Positions 40,968 through 53,624 are shown, numbered from the stretch's first letter. The stretch: 64,000 nucleotides of DNA from Ooceraea biroi (GCF_003672135.1 NC_039517.1:13478601-13542600); one strand, 5' to 3'. The notes: generated by a model from the letters alone, not told the origin. Numbers and translations: made by a program.

Positions 40968-41715
40968 TGTTTTAAGTCTAACAAATTTGTTGGCGCGTAG
41001 TGGATGAATTGGTTCCTAGAGCGAGAGATTACTGCATCTTAGTCCGACCATCAGATTATCAGATATTCCCAGTGTATCGCGATTTAATAAATACCTTGTT
41101 AGGCAACTCTTGCTCGCGAGAAACTGCGCCGCGAGCGCCATCTGGTTTGTTACAATTTTGTAAGAATTCAGTGCTTAAGTTTGTAAGTGTTTGTTTCATA
41201 AGTGTGTAATTAGAAAGTGTTTGAAATATAAATCTGTTTGACTTTCTAATAATCAAACACAAATTGTGTTTTATTTTGTTCCCGTTTAAAAATCAAACGT
41301 ATATATCTGTTTAATTTGACTCATGTTTGATTTTAGCAAAACAATTTTAATATATGTATATATAGCAATGTTTGATACAAAAGTGTTTGAAACTCAAACG
41401 CTTTTCCACTTGCGTTTGATAAGTCAAACATTATTTCTGCTTAAATGTGTATAATTCAAACACTTAATTACGATGAAGCCATTTTTAGAGTGTATAGGAT
41501 ATTCTAGGAATATTGTGGGAAATATTATAAGAAATAAAATATTATAAGAATATTCATTGAAATATCATTAGAATATTCTGAGTACTTACCAAGTAACATA
41601 CCAATAACATTTAGAACATTCGTGGAACTATTTATGAATATTCTTTCCGAATATTCTTAGAATATATGGAAATCATGTTGTTAGAATATTCTCCGAATAT
41701 TTTGTGCTGTATGGG
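40968..41715 (-). repeat. CCCATACAGCAC repeat family, copy 2
   Basis: Minus-orientation copy; near-identical to 53625-54370 including the codon stretch NKVFIKSRYTGNI. Ends with TTTTGTGCTGTATGGG; the left part is truncated at 40968. Confidence 0.8.
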
Positions 41716-42353
41716 TTAGGTTATAGATTAGATTAGGTTACATATTTACAGTTTACAAATATATAGTTTATAAAACTTTAATATTGTTTTGATACATTTT
41801 ATCAATTCCTATAATTTATACATTGTATCTTCCTATTAAATAAATTAATATAATATTAATGTTAAAGAGGAGAGAATATAAAATATATGTCATATGTATA
41901 ACATAATTAAGAAAACATAATTAAGATGTTTCATCTGTGTTGCGGTGTTGTTTTTTCATACGCTCTTTGGTATGAGCTAGCCATATTTTGATCAGGGCTG
42001 AAATCTGCTCATCCGTTGCATCCACATGTGATTTTCGTATCACACCTGGAAAAGTAACATATTTTCATCACTATATTCATGTCTCCTATGTGAATCAATT
42101 GTGGAATTATTAACCATCAAAAAATTCTAAATATTCATAGTTATATGATAATACAATCGTATTCAACAACGTGTCACATACAAGTTCTGATTCTTGCGCA
42201 GCTAATCGATTGCAGTGTCTGTTTGATATACATGAAATATCCTTTCTTGGTCGCTTTCTATTCATTATTTTGTCTTGTTTTGTTAAAATATATATATATT
42301 ATTTACGAATTATGTATATTATTATTAATCAATATATATTTAATAATAATAAT
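41716..42353. other. AT-rich host DNA
   Basis: Apart from the possible exon at 41921-42045, I see only AT-rich sequence ending in an AAT-rich stretch, the target of BEL/Pao copy 3. Confidence 0.4.
41921..42045 (-). other. Possible terminal coding exon of an unknown gene
   Basis: Minus strand: an acceptor TTTTCCAG, then an open frame VIRKSHVDATDEQISALIKI, WLAHTKERMKKQHRNTDETS and TAA. No domain recognised; could be transposon-derived. Confidence 0.3.
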
Positions 42354-42809
42354 TGTTCAGACTTTTATCAATAATTATAACTGCGATTTTCTTTATCATC
42401 TTAATTTCTGCATGTACATATTCCTTTCATCGATTCTAAGCCTCAAAATAAGAACTTGTTATGACGCGAATCGAAGGCAAACACGCGTTCGTCTTTCCCC
42501 GCTACCGAATCCGACACCGGCTAGCTTCCGAATCAGCTGATCATTGTCATTAGAGCATCGCGAGTCGAGTCGATCGGACTTAAAGCTACAGTGTATCTCT
42601 TACGAAGTTTCTTTGCTGTTCAAACGCGCTTTCAACGTGTTACAATAAAGCTTTTGTTAATCATACATTCAAATTTCATTTCACATCATCCGCTCTTTCA
42701 CTTATTCATCTTTCCGGTTTTCCTTCGCTTCTCGCCGTGTTGCACCAAGGTGGATCGAGTAGCCGAAAGTGCAATTCGTCGGCAACGATTGAAGAACAAC
42801 GAACATTTA
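42354..42809 (+). repeat. BEL/Pao copy 3, 5' LTR
   Basis: TGTTCAGACTTTTATC to CGAACATTTA. Differences from the 3' LTR: GGCAAAC against GACAAAC near 42478, TTCCGAATC against TTCTGAATC near 42527, GGTTTTCC against GGTCTTCC near 42718. Confidence 0.93.
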
Positions 42810-42810
42810 T

Positions 42811-42827
42811 TGGTCCTTCGAGCCGGA
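42811..42827 (+). promoter_or_regulatory. BEL/Pao copy 3 primer-binding site
   Basis: TGGTCCTTCGAGCCGGA lies one base after the LTR and is identical to the site of copy 2 at 12247. Confidence 0.8.
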
Positions 42828-43059
42828 TCTTCTTTGTCGCTTCTTTCTCACAGTGTCCATTCTAGTGCTATCTGTGTTTCGACCTCCTGGTTGCTGAGAT
42901 TGAACTCCACGAGGGTCCGCCTGGTCGTCCGTTGTAAGAAGGGGTTCAGCGTCGAAATCTGTAAGCCACATTCTGTCAATCGTTATTCTTTGCAATTCCA
43001 AGTAATTATCATTATCGGTGTCAGCTCATTACTCATTCGACCTTTCGAAGTTTTTCACC

Positions 43060-46000
43060 ATGCCAACCGTCACTTCTGTTGTCGAGAAACAACAAGATCT
43101 CTTCGGTCGAATAGCTCGGGCTTACACAAATACAAAAAAACTTGGACAAGAGAAACTAAACAAGTTTACATTAACCGCGCGAATCCACCAGCTCGACTCA
43201 GACTGGAATAAATTTCAATCGAACCACGATAAATTAGTCGAATCTATTACGGACGAACAACGCTCACTTGACTATTTCTCAAAAGATTTATATGCAACTT
43301 GTGAGGAATCTTACTTCGACTCTAAATCGAATCTTCTTCAATTGCAAGACTCATTCGCTGAGCCGAAACCAGACGCACTCAACACTAGTCAATCGACCTG
43401 CTGTTCCGGATCTAGTCGCACTTTGCCGAAAATCAGCTTACCGAAATTCACGGGCAACTATTATGACTGGCCAGCGTTCCGAGATCTCTTCTCATCGATG
43501 GTCGTGTCCAATCAAGATCTCTCTCCCGTGGAAAAATTGCATTATCTACGAAGCCAGGTTTCGGGTGAAGCGTCGCGACTCATTGCAAACATATCGATTA
43601 CGTCTGATAACTTTCCTCGCGCATGGGAATCGCTCACTTCGCGATACGAAAATAAGCGCGCTATTGTTTCTTCGAACCTTGATCGAATCTTCGACTTGAA
43701 ACCGCTCACGCAAGCTACAAGTAGCGATCTCAAGCACCTTCTTTCTACGATCAAGGAATTTCTCGGGTCTCTAGCTGCTCTCCACGTTCCCGTTGAAAGC
43801 TGGGACTTGATTCTTGTCCACTTCGTCACTCGAAGATTGGACCCCACCATTCTCGAAGCATGGGAAATTCACCTCGGTGAGTCCACGAAGCTAACTACAT
43901 TCTCTCAACTTGAGGTCTTTCTCGAAGGGCGCATTCGCGCTCTCGAGGCTATCAGTTCTCGCAATTCCGCCTCCAAGTTAACTGCTCCGAAAGCAGGCTC
44001 AAAATCTAAGCCTGTTCGTATTCACTCAGCTGCAATAACTAAATCGGGATGCTCCTGTTGCTCAGCTTCGCACTATATCGCCTCATGCTCAGAGTTTGTG
44101 TTCAAATCTCTTGACGATTGTCGGAAATTCGTTGAGACAAAAAATCTGTGCTTCAACTGCCTCGGAAATCATCGTCTTGCAGATTGTCGCTGTCTCAAAC
44201 GATGTCGCCTGTGCAAGGCTCAACATCATACTCTTCTTCATCGGGAGACAACATTCACACCATCAGTTCCATTTCTTTCATCATCGAGTTCGCCTTCCTC
44301 TTCAGTAGTAAGTGTCGAGAAACCAACCGCCGTAGCTCACTTCGTTTCATCTGGAGTCGATCATTCCGAGCGACAAACTCTGCTCGCCACAGCTCAGGTT
44401 CGTCTCTTGGTTGATGAGTCACGAAGTCTCGTAATTCGCGCACTCTTGGATCAGGATTCAGAAATCTCATTGATTCGTGAATCTATCGTTCAATTAATGC
44501 GTCTTTCGCGCAGTCGATCGTCGCTGAACATCGCTGGAGTCGGTGCTCACAAAGTCGGATCTGTCCGGGGAGTGGTTTCCGTGCAATTTCAGTCGTGTGT
44601 CGACCCATCATCAGTCTTTACGGCAACTGCTTATATCCTACCTCAGTTGACAGGTAAAATACCATCGGAGCCAATCAACACTTCTTCATGGGACCATCTT
44701 GAGGGACTACCATTCGCCGATCCAGACTTTGCGACGCCAGCTCAGATAGATATCATCCTCGGAGCTGACATCTATGGACATCTTCTTCGTGATGAGCTCC
44801 GCAAGGGACCATCCAATGCTCCCGTCGCTCAGCACACTGCACTTGGTTGGATCGTCTCCGGATCAACCTCGCAAAAATACAGTCAAATCCACCAAGTGAC
44901 GACCGTATCGCTTTCCTCCGACGAAGAACTAAGTCTCAATGACTCCTTGCAAAGGTTCTGGACTCAGGAGGACATTCCGTCATCGACTCACGCGAGGCTC
45001 AACGCAGATGAACAAGCGTGCGAAGAGCACTTTCGCACAACTCACTCTCGTGATCCAACTGGACGCTATATTGTCAGGCTGCCGTTCCGGTCTGATATCG
45101 GATGCCTGGGGGATACTCGCCAGGCTGCGGAGCAATCCATGCGACGAGTACAGCGACAGATCGTCATCAACAACACCTTTGGTCAACTATACAAGAACTT
45201 CATGGCGAAGTACGCTAGTTTACGGCACATGCAACGCTGCACTGTCCCCACCGACGTACAATCCGCCTCTGTATATCTGCCACATCATGGAGTTCTTCGT
45301 CAACAAAGCACTACAACCAAACTGCGAGTTGTTTTTAACGGATCATACCGCACAAAGTCTGGATACTTACTCAACGACTGCCTTCACACTGGTCCAAAGC
45401 TTCAACAGGATCTCGACGCCGTTCTTCTCCGTTGGCGTGTGTATCCATACGTGTTCGCAGCTGATATCGAAAAAATGTATCGGCAGATTCTCGTTCACCC
45501 TGACGATCAACCAGCTCAAAAGATCATTTGGAGTGAAACGGGGCCTCCGCTCGAATATCTTCTTTGCACGGTCGCCTTCGGTTTAGCATGTTCGCCATTC
45601 TTGGCAATACGTGTTATTTTACAACTTGCTGACGATGAGGAACATCGCTTTCCACAAGCTCAGATCTTACGTGATGATATGTACGTTGACGATGTGCTTT
45701 CAGGTGCTGACACCCCAGAACGCGCGGCTGACAAAGCCAAGCAGTTAGCACAGATACTCATAGCGGGCGGCTTTCCGTTGCAGAAGTGGTTCACCAACGA
45801 TCTCACCATACTGGCCAATATTCACGAATCTTCGCAACTTGATTTTTCGAACCGAGAATTCAACGCAGAGGCTAGAACTCTCGGACTCATATGGAATCCA
45901 AACTCAGATACGTTCCGATTCAAGGTCAGTGCTGTTGTCTCTTCTTCTTCTATCACGAAACGCACAATTCTGTCTCGTATCTCTCAGCTCTTTGATCCTC

Positions 46001-46482
46001 TTGGTTGGCTCTCGCCCATCACCCTCGTTGGGAAAATGCTCATTCAGCAGCTCTGGAAGGACCAGATCGAATGGGATGACCCCGTTCCAGCCGCAATTTC
46101 GCAGAAATGGGTGAGCTTCGCCGACAATCTCACGACCGTGGAGTCGTACTCCATTCCGAGGTGGCTTCATACGCACTCAGACTCGCAGGCCATTGAAATC
46201 CATGGCTTCTCCGACGCGTCACACGACGCTCTCGGGGCTGTCGTCTACCTTCGCTCATTCTCTGAGTTTTCAGATGTTAATATCACTTTACTCGTGGCAA
46301 AAAGCAAAGTAGCTCCACTCAAAAAACAGACGATTCCTCGACTTGAGTTATCCGCTGCGATGCTGCTGGCTCGTCTGATCTCTCGCATCCGCAAAATACT
46401 CCTCAAGTATCAATCTGTTCCAGTGCATCTTTGGCTTGACTCTAGCGTTAGTCTCGCGTGGATTAGAGGTCAGCCATCATAA
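43060..46482 (+). pseudogene. BEL/Pao Gag, protease, RT and RNase H (first part of polyprotein)
   Basis: From the ATG at 43060: Gag core (PKFTGNYYDWPAFRDLFSSM), two zinc knuckles (CFNCLGNHRLADC, CRLCKAQHHTLLH), protease site LLDQDSEISLI, where copy 2 has LLDQGSE, then YVFAADIEKMYRQI, the RT box YVDDVLSGAD, FDPLGWLSPI, and RNase H HGFSDAS and WLDSSVSLAWI. It ends with TAA at 46480-46482 within the RNase H region. About 1,140 codons are otherwise clean. The glycine-to-aspartate change at the protease site may inactivate processing. Confidence 0.92.
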
Positions 46483-48240
46483 TGGGCAGAATTTGTCGCA
46501 AATCGGGTCGCTGTGATTCAGGAGCTTGTTCCAGATGCAAAATGGCACCACGTCGCTGGAACCGATAATCCAGCCGACTGCGCATCCAGGGGACTTCTGC
46601 CACTTCAACTTCTCAATCATGAGCTCTGGTGGCACGGACCTGCCTGGCTGAAACAACCGTCTGTGATGTGGCCGACAACCGTGCCCGCTCTCGACGTTAC
46701 AGTCGATCTAGAGCATCGACGCTCTCGCTGCACGATGATCAACATCGCACTCAAGTCAACCTGGGACCTGATCGATCGGTATTCGCAGCTCAATCGGCTG
46801 CTGCGTATCACTGCCTGGCTTAAGCGCTGTATTTCTCGGTTCAGAGGCAATCCACCTCCATCAAATCCGCATGCACTTACGCCTGAGGAAATTCACGAGT
46901 CGCTACTTTTCTGGATCAAAGAAACTCAAAGCCGCTACTTCGCCAATGAGTTGTACGCCGTCTCAAAAGGTACCCCACTCCCTCGCTCGAATCCGTTATC
47001 AAAACTGACTCCTATTTTAGGTCAAGATGGTATTCTCCGAGTTGGTGGACGACTTAACCATTCACTGCTGGATCTAGATGCTAAGCATCCTGCCATTCTA
47101 CCTCGAGAGTGCTCATTCTCTCGCCTCGTCATTTCAGACGTGCATCATCGAACTCTTCATGGCGGGGTGCAACTTATGCTAGCCACGCTCCGCCGGCAAT
47201 ATTGGATTCTGGGTGGTCGCTCTCCTATCAGCTCGTTCGTTCGACGATGCGTTCGCTGCTCTCGCTACCGTGCAGTCGCAGCACGAGAACTTATGGGCCA
47301 GCTTCCTTCTTCTCAGGTTACACCGGCACGACCGTTCCTCAATTCGGGTGTCGACTATGCTGGACCGTTCACGTTGCGCACATGGCGTGGACGCTCCGCT
47401 CGTCAGTATAAAGGTTATCTCGTTGTATTTGTCTGTTTTTCATTTTCAGCAGTACACCTAGAGCTTGCCACAGACTACACCACTCAAGGCTTTCTCGCTG
47501 CGTACAAACGCTTCACCGGACGCCGAGGCTTGTGTCAAACGATAACGAGCGATTGCGGAACCAATCTCGTTGGAGCCAATGCCGAATTGCGACGAATGTT
47601 CTCCGCAGCCTCCAAGGAGCTAGCTGATCTTGCACACGTTCTCGCTGCTGATGGCACGGCTTGGAAATTTAATCCGCCGGGAGCGCCTCATTTCGGCGGC
47701 AAGTGGGAGGCCGTGGTGAAGTCGACCAAGTTCCATCTTCGTCGTATCATTGGAGATGCCGTTCTGACATACGAGGAGTTCAACACGCTGCTAACACAAA
47801 TTGAGGCAGTACTCAATTCCAGGCCTCTCTGTGCATTATCGGAAGATCCTGACGACCTGGACGTGCTGACACCTGCGCACTTTCTCATTGGGGCACCGCT
47901 GGCAGTAGTTCCTGAGCCAATTTTAATCGACGTTCCCGTCTCTCAACTCTCACGCTGACAATTGCTGCGCCAGTTCATTGACCGATTCTGGAAGAGATGG
48001 TCGGCAGAGTATCTTCACCATCTCCAAACTCGTAACAAATGGCAACAGCCCGAACGCAATGTTAAAACGGGGGATCTTGTTCTCGTCATCGACGAGCGCA
48101 CACCGCCAAGCAAATGGCCTCTGGCAAGAGTCATCACCGTTCCCGGCGCGGATGGCCTTGTCCGGGTGGTTTCGGTGCGCACGTCAACGTCGACATACAA
48201 ACGCCCCATCACCAAACTTTGTCCGCTTTACGTGTCATAA
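46483..48240 (+). pseudogene. BEL/Pao RNase H end and integrase
   Basis: The same frame continues after the TAA: EFVANRV, HHVAGTDNPADCASRG, then the integrase HHCC region (HHRTLHGGVQLML, CVRCSRYRA), GVDYAGPFTL, TSDCGTNLVGAN (D kept) and APHFGGKWEAVVKSTK. A TGA at 47956-47958 lies where a Trp codon is usual; the frame then goes on with QLLRQFIDRFWKRWS to the natural end at 48240. Only these two nonsense codons block the long frame. Confidence 0.92.
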
Positions 48241-48408
48241 AATTATTCTCTATTATTTCGCTGTTCTTTGGGTTTGTCGTGTTCGGTCACACTTGCAAAT
48301 AGTCTCGTCGTAATCGTAATTCACGCGTGCGTTCATTATACTCGCTGATTATATCATTAGTTCTTCGTTCATTATCAGCGGCGTTATCGCCCCTGAAGCG
48401 GGCGGTAA

Positions 48409-48861
48409 TGTTCAGACTTTTATCAATAATTATAACTGCGATTTTCTTTATCATCTTAATTTCTGCATGTACATATTCCTTTCATCGATTCTAAGCCTCA
48501 AAATAAGAACTTGTTATGACGCGAATCGAAGACAAACACGCGTTCGTCTTTCCCCGCTACCGAATCCGACACCGGCTAGCTTCTGAATCAGCTGATCATT
48601 GTCATTAGAGCATCGCGAGTCGAGTCGATCGGACTTAAAGCTACAGTGTATCTCTTACGAAGTTTCTTTGCTGTTCAAACGCGCTTTCAACGTGTTACAA
48701 TAAAGCTTTTGTTAATCATACATTCAAATTTCATTTCACATCATCCGCTCTTTCACTTATTCATCTTTCCGGTCTTCCTTCGCTTCTCGCCGTGTTGCAC
48801 CAAGGTGGATCGAGTAGCCGAAAGTGCAATTCGTCGGCAACGATTGAAGAACAACGAACAT

Positions 48862-48864
<3 letters not shown>
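48409..48864 (+). repeat. BEL/Pao copy 3, 3' LTR
   Basis: Preceded by the purine tract AAGCGGGCGGTAA. 456 bp, near-identical to the 5' LTR, ends in CATTTA and continues directly into (AAT)n. Confidence 0.93.

Positions 48865-48900
<36 letters not shown>
48862..48900. repeat. (AAT)n microsatellite
   Basis: About 12 ATA/AAT units at the right flank of BEL/Pao copy 3, matching its left flank. Confidence 0.95.
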
Positions 48901-48911
48901 TCGTAATATTA

Positions 48912-49031
48912 GGTCTGTTTGTTTTAGCTACACTGCTAAAGTGGTGCAATAAGTTGGAGTGAAGAAATATATATTTCTCTCACCCTAACTTACTACACCA
49001 GTTCTGCAGTGCAGCTAAACCGAACAGACTC
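48912..49031. mobile_element. Palindromic MITE
   Basis: Arms GTCTGTTTGTTTTAGCTACACTGC and, inverted, GCAGTGCAGCTAAACCGAACAGAC over 120 bp; TTA at the left and TTA (CATTA) at the right are near. No coding. Confidence 0.6.
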
Positions 49032-49222
49032 ATTATTATGGAAAGAAATAGAGCATTGCATATATTATTATTTTTAGAGAATATTATATTACCCACATAG
49101 AAATTAGCATCCAGTGGATGTCCATGAAACCTCCATAGCGCCATGGGACATCTATCTCCACGATAGACGTCAGATGGACGTCTATTAGAGATCCATGATA
49201 CCTCCATAGCTCCATGGGATAT

Positions 49223-50743
49223 CAGGGTGTCCCATGGGAAGTTGCTGAAAGTAAACGGTTGGTTCTCCCCTCCATGACTTCAGAAAGGGTCTTACGGTTA
49301 ACGGTCGTTCATCTGAGTGTCCGCAGTTTTATTCTGGTTGTGGTAGATGCAAGTCCGTGCGCGTCAAAATGAGTAATCTGACGACGGAAGAAAAGATTTA
49401 TCTTGTCGAGTGCTTCTTTTCTAGAGGAAAAGTTTATAGCAATGCTTACAGGGGGTTTCGTACTAAATACGGAACACATAAAGTTAAGAGCGAAAACACG
49501 CTGAAAAGGTTAGAATTTATTATTTCTTTAAACGTATGCGTTACGTCACTCCATTTTTTGGCAATAAATCTGCATTAAAATAATGTTTAGTGTTATTTTT
49601 ATCAAAATTATCGATAATTTTATGCAGTATGGAACTATCCAAGACCGTAGACATGATCTGCCAGGTCCTTCTGTGTCTGTAGCTGCAGAAGAAAACATTG
49701 AAGATATTAAGAAGTATTTTGAAGAGAATCCAAATTCTTCCATTCGAAAAGCTGCCCAAGCTCTTGAAATATCCAAAACAACGTTACACAGGATTTTAAA
49801 ACATTTCCTGAAAATGCATCCCTATAAAATAACATCGCATCAATTGCTAACCAAACGCGCTATGACGAAACGTGTAGAATTCTGCAAAACGATAAATGAA
49901 ATGTTTGAAGATGAAGAACTTGATGCAAAATTGATAATTTACACGGACGAAGCACATTTTTGGCTAAATGGTTAAGTTAATAAACAAAATTATAGATTTT
50001 GGGGGTCGGAAAATCCCAACGTTTCCCTGGCTAAACCTTTACATCCACAAAAAATAACAACATGGGCTGCGATCTCGGTAAAAGGAATTTATCTGCAATT
50101 CTTCGAATCAACAGTCACTGGTGAAAGTTACAAGCAGCTTCTCGAAACATAATTCTTCCCTCATGCAAAAAAAAGAGGCCTGGTCAGAGGATTTCATTTC
50201 ATGCAGGATGGAGCGACACCACATCGAACCCAGGAGGTCTTCGAAACAATCCATAAAGTTTATGGCAATCGAGTCATCGGTCTGGGATACCCCAAATTTG
50301 CCCGGGGGGGGGGCTAGAATGGCCACCGTACTCGCCGGATTTAAATCCATGTGACTTCTTTCTTTGGGGATACATTAAGGACCATTGTTATGCCGGAAAT
50401 CCAGAAACAGTGTCAGATTTAGTAGTAGCTATTAAAAAGGTCGTCAGCAACATTAAAGACGACATGTTAGAAAAAGTTTTCACAAGTTTTCGTACAAGAA
50501 TTGATTTTTGTACAAATTCAGATGGTGCACATTTTGAAAATATTTATCATTAGCTTACTTGATTATTAGCATATTTTTCATTAATAAAATAAACTGATAT
50601 ACAAACATTTTGCTAAATTTTATTTATACCCATTAAAAACTGCAGACTTTCCTCTTTCCAACGCAATTTTTGTTTTTTAAATAACTGCATACGTTTAAAA
50701 ATGACAGCTGATTAGTTTCAGCAACTTCCCATGGAACACCCTG
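49223..50743 (+). mobile_element. Tc1/mariner-superfamily transposon, DUF4817-like
   Basis: Termini CAGGGTGTCCCATGGGAAGT and inverse TTCCCATGGAACACCCTG flank a broken transposase; TA is present at both borders. Confidence 0.7.
49369..50556 (+). pseudogene. Broken IS630/Tc1/mariner transposase
   Basis: Begins MSNLTTEEKIYLVECFFSRG (insect helix-turn-helix of DUF4817 type). The stretch 49509-49627 may be an intron (donor AAG|GTTAGA, acceptor TTATGCAG). Then SIRKAAQALEISKTTLHRIL, IIYTDEAHFWLNG (first D), QDGATPHRTQEVFE, and past a 10-G homopolymer near 50306 the WPPYSPDLNPCDFFLWGYIK triad region. In-frame stops and that frameshift make it inactive. Confidence 0.75.
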
Positions 50744-51175
50744 TATATCTCCATAGTGGAAGCGGATAGACGTCCATTAGAGGTCCATCCTATCTCCATA
50801 ATAGATGTCCTCTACAAATCCATTGCAGATGTCCATTAGACATCCCTTATGGATGTATAATAGATTTATTAAACATATAGAGTATTTCCAATAAACTAAT
50901 ATTTAAGTTTCATTATTAATTACAATTTTTCAGCTAATTTTGTTTAACATTTAGAAATTCACAATATTATAGAATTTATTTTTAATTATTAATAATATAT
51001 GTATATAATTGAAGTTATTCTTACATAAATTTACATCCACCGAAAATCTGTAATGGACGTCCATTAGACGTATGTCATGGAGATTCGGAACATCCAGTAG
51101 AGATCCACTAGACATCCATTAGACGGCTACTAGAAATCCATAGTTCCGCCTTGCACGTCCAGTGGATCTGTATTA

Positions 51176-51320
51176 AGGCAGGAGCACAAACTTTTGCATA
51201 AGCGCATAAACAGATGCATAAGGAATTTGATTGGTCCATTTCCTTATGCACATGCTTATAGACCAATCAAATTTCTTATGCATCTTTTTATGCGCTATGC
51301 AAAAGTCTGTGCTCCTGCCT
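51176..51320. mobile_element. Palindromic MITE with TTA flanks
   Basis: AGGCAGGAGCACAAACTTTTGC and, inverted, GCAAAAGTCTGTGCTCCTGCCT; TTA lies on both sides (51173-51175, 51321-51323). 145 bp, no coding; Harbinger-like by TSD. Confidence 0.7.
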
Positions 51321-51630
51321 TTAGACGTCTTTAAAGACATCTATTAGACGTACCGTGGATCATTAATAGAAGATTCACGGAACCTCGGTGGACGATTAAT
51401 GTACGTCCCATGGACCATTAATGGAAGGTTCATAGAGCCTCGATGGACGACTAACCGACGTTTCGTGGCATCGAGGTTCCATGAAGCTTCCATTAATGAT
51501 CCACGAAACGTCTAATAGACGTCCACCGATGCTCCATAAACCGTCCATAAATGATCCACGGATCGTCGGTTAGTCGTCTATCGAGGCTCCATGAAACTTC
51601 CATTAATGATCCACGGAACGTCGGTTAGTC

Positions 51631-51909
51631 CCCAGGCAGCACATGTTAGTCTAATATATGTTTCTTAGACGTATCTAATATCTAAGAAACATAAAGTACC
51701 ATTTAAGAAACCGTTTCTAGACCTAAATTTTAAAAACGTATTTTTCACGTTTCCACAGAAACGAAAAATGTGTTTTATTAAATTGATTCAAAATTATATA
51801 ATTAATATAGAAAAAAAAAGTAATTTCTACTTAATTTGCGAGTATTAATTATTTTTACATCATACGTTTCAATGTACTCGATTATGGAACAAGAGACAAA
51901 AATCAACAT

Positions 51910-51946
<37 letters not shown>

Positions 51947-52407
51947 ATTCCCGCCTCTGATTCACCAAGCGACCGATAGATGGCCAGGCCAGGCGTGACG
52001 TTCTCGCAAGAAACATTTGCGTTATCACCTTATAAATAACCATCCGGAAAACTGATCCAGTACTCTTTTCTTCTTTTCTTTTGAAATCATTATTGCTTGA
52101 AGTGATATCTCATTCCAAAAGAATGAGATTTCACTACACGAAATTTAGAGAGTAATTCATAAAATATAAAAATCTAGTTTTTTACAAAAATGTGACTTAA
52201 CTCTGTCTATCTTTGAGGCACTGATATATAGAATTGATAAATATTTTTCTGATGGTTTCTGAAACGTTTTTTCCCGAAAAAGAAACGTTTCTCTTAACAT
52301 TTTTTCGTTGGACATTTTTCTCCTAAATAAACGTTTCAATAAAATGGTTATCAAACGCTACGTTAAAACGTTTATAACGGCTTTGAAACCAATGTGTGTT
52401 GCCTGGG
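51631..52407. mobile_element. Non-autonomous element with CCCAGGCAGCACA ends
   Basis: Left CCCAGGCAGCACATG, right TGTGTGTTGCCTGGG; the uninterrupted arm at 52459 suggests the target GTTAGTCGTCC with a TC duplication. Contains a (GT)n run at 51911-51944. No transposase. Confidence 0.6.
51911..51944. repeat. (GT)n microsatellite
   Basis: About 16 GT units. Confidence 0.95.
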
Positions 52408-52779
52408 TCGTCCTTCGAGGCTCCATGAAGCTTCCATTAATGATCCACGGAACGTCGGTTAGTCGTCCACCGAGGCTCCGTGAACCCTCTATTAATAATC
52501 CACAAAACGTCCAATCGACGTCCCATGGATGTCTGTGAAGATGTCTAATGGAGGTTCATTGGACGTGCGCAAAGCGGAACTATGGATTTCTAGTGGCTGT
52601 CCATTGGATGTCTAAAGGACGTTCACTGGATGGTCTGAACCTCCATGACAGACGTCCATTGGACGTTCAATGGAGGTTTTCGTTTTATGTGAGTATTTTT
52701 AGATCATAATATTATACTGTCAATTTTTTACCATTTTTATATGAATTGCATTAATAATTAATCAAACAGGTATCAAAGA

Positions 52780-53620
52780 ATATTATGAATTATCAAGCAT
52801 GAATGACAAGCACAACAAAACTATTTTTCAAGAAATATCTTAAACTTTCAAGGAAAAGATTATCTGCGATTAAATTAAGTGTGCGTAAAAATCACATAAT
52901 TAGTTTTAACAAGATAGAAAGCAAAAGAAAGGACGAGACCATGATAAAATAGACATTTTATAAATTCTCCGACTTTGAGGTTACAAGAATAACGTATTTT
53001 ATAATGAACAACCAAGATCAAAAATATGGCAAATATGTTTCAAGCGGAAATGTTTTGTAATATAAAATCTTTTATAGCTGATGTATTTTCGAATAAAAAT
53101 AATTACCTGAGAGTGATCACGATCATAGAGAAGTCACACAATCATCTGCCGCAACAGGCCAGAAAGCAAATGAAAGAGATTGGACTTTCGGAGTATCTGT
53201 AAAATATATTTTATATTATTTAATTCACATGCTTGATAAGATAGACTTTGAGATTACATTGCAAGAATAATATATTTTATTTTATCACGAATTATCAAGC
53301 AAGGATGAAAATTATGACAAATAGCAGGCTGAAATGTTTTGTATAATGTAACAAATGTGTAATGTGACAAATAGCAGGCTGAAATGTTTTGTAAAATCTT
53401 TTATAGCTGATACATTTTCGAAAAAGAATTACCTGGGATTAATCACGTTCGTAGACAAATCACACAATCATCAGACCACCACAACAGACCAGAAAGCAAA
53501 CAAATAGACAGCAATATCGGAAAAGGCGTACTAGAACGGCGTTACTATTGTTACATACACGTATCTGTAAAATATATTTTATATTAATTAACTCACATGT
53601 GTGATAAGATAGACTTTGAA
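52780..53620. repeat. Direct repeat, about 370-480 bp, 2-3 units
   Basis: TCTTTTATAGCTGAT, ATTACCTG and TCACACAATCATC recur in the same order at about 53070-53150 and 53395-53475. TGTAAAATATATTTTATATTA followed by GATAAGATAGACTTTGA recurs at 53199 and 53568, and the third unit seems to resume at 54800 after the CCCATACAGCAC element. No coding. Confidence 0.55.
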
Positions 53621-53624
53621 GTTA

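Larger units (their letters stand above)
42354..48864 (+). mobile_element. Complete BEL/Pao LTR retrotransposon (copy 3)
   Basis: 6.5 kb with 456-bp LTRs at both ends that differ at about three positions, so the insertion is young. It landed in an AAT-rich microsatellite; ATAAT on both sides is the likely 5-bp TSD but the repeat makes it ambiguous. One long frame covers gag, protease, reverse transcriptase, RNase H and integrase, interrupted by two nonsense codons. Confidence 0.93.
49088..52698. mobile_element. Composite element with GTCCAT-rich arms
   Basis: Starts TACCCACATAG and ends TTTTATGTGAGTA (inverted). Between, the sequence is full of words such as GGATGTCCATTAGACGTCC and their inverses: palindromic short units in both orientations, with no coding. 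Three other elements are nested in it (49223-50743, 51176-51320, 51631-52407). No TSD was found for the outer unit. Confidence 0.45.

Noticed and set aside
42591..43211. 206-codon frame across the LTR and leader of BEL/Pao copy 3
   Set aside because: It spans the LTR, primer site and leader and overlaps the real Gag start in another frame; the 3' LTR repeats the first part.
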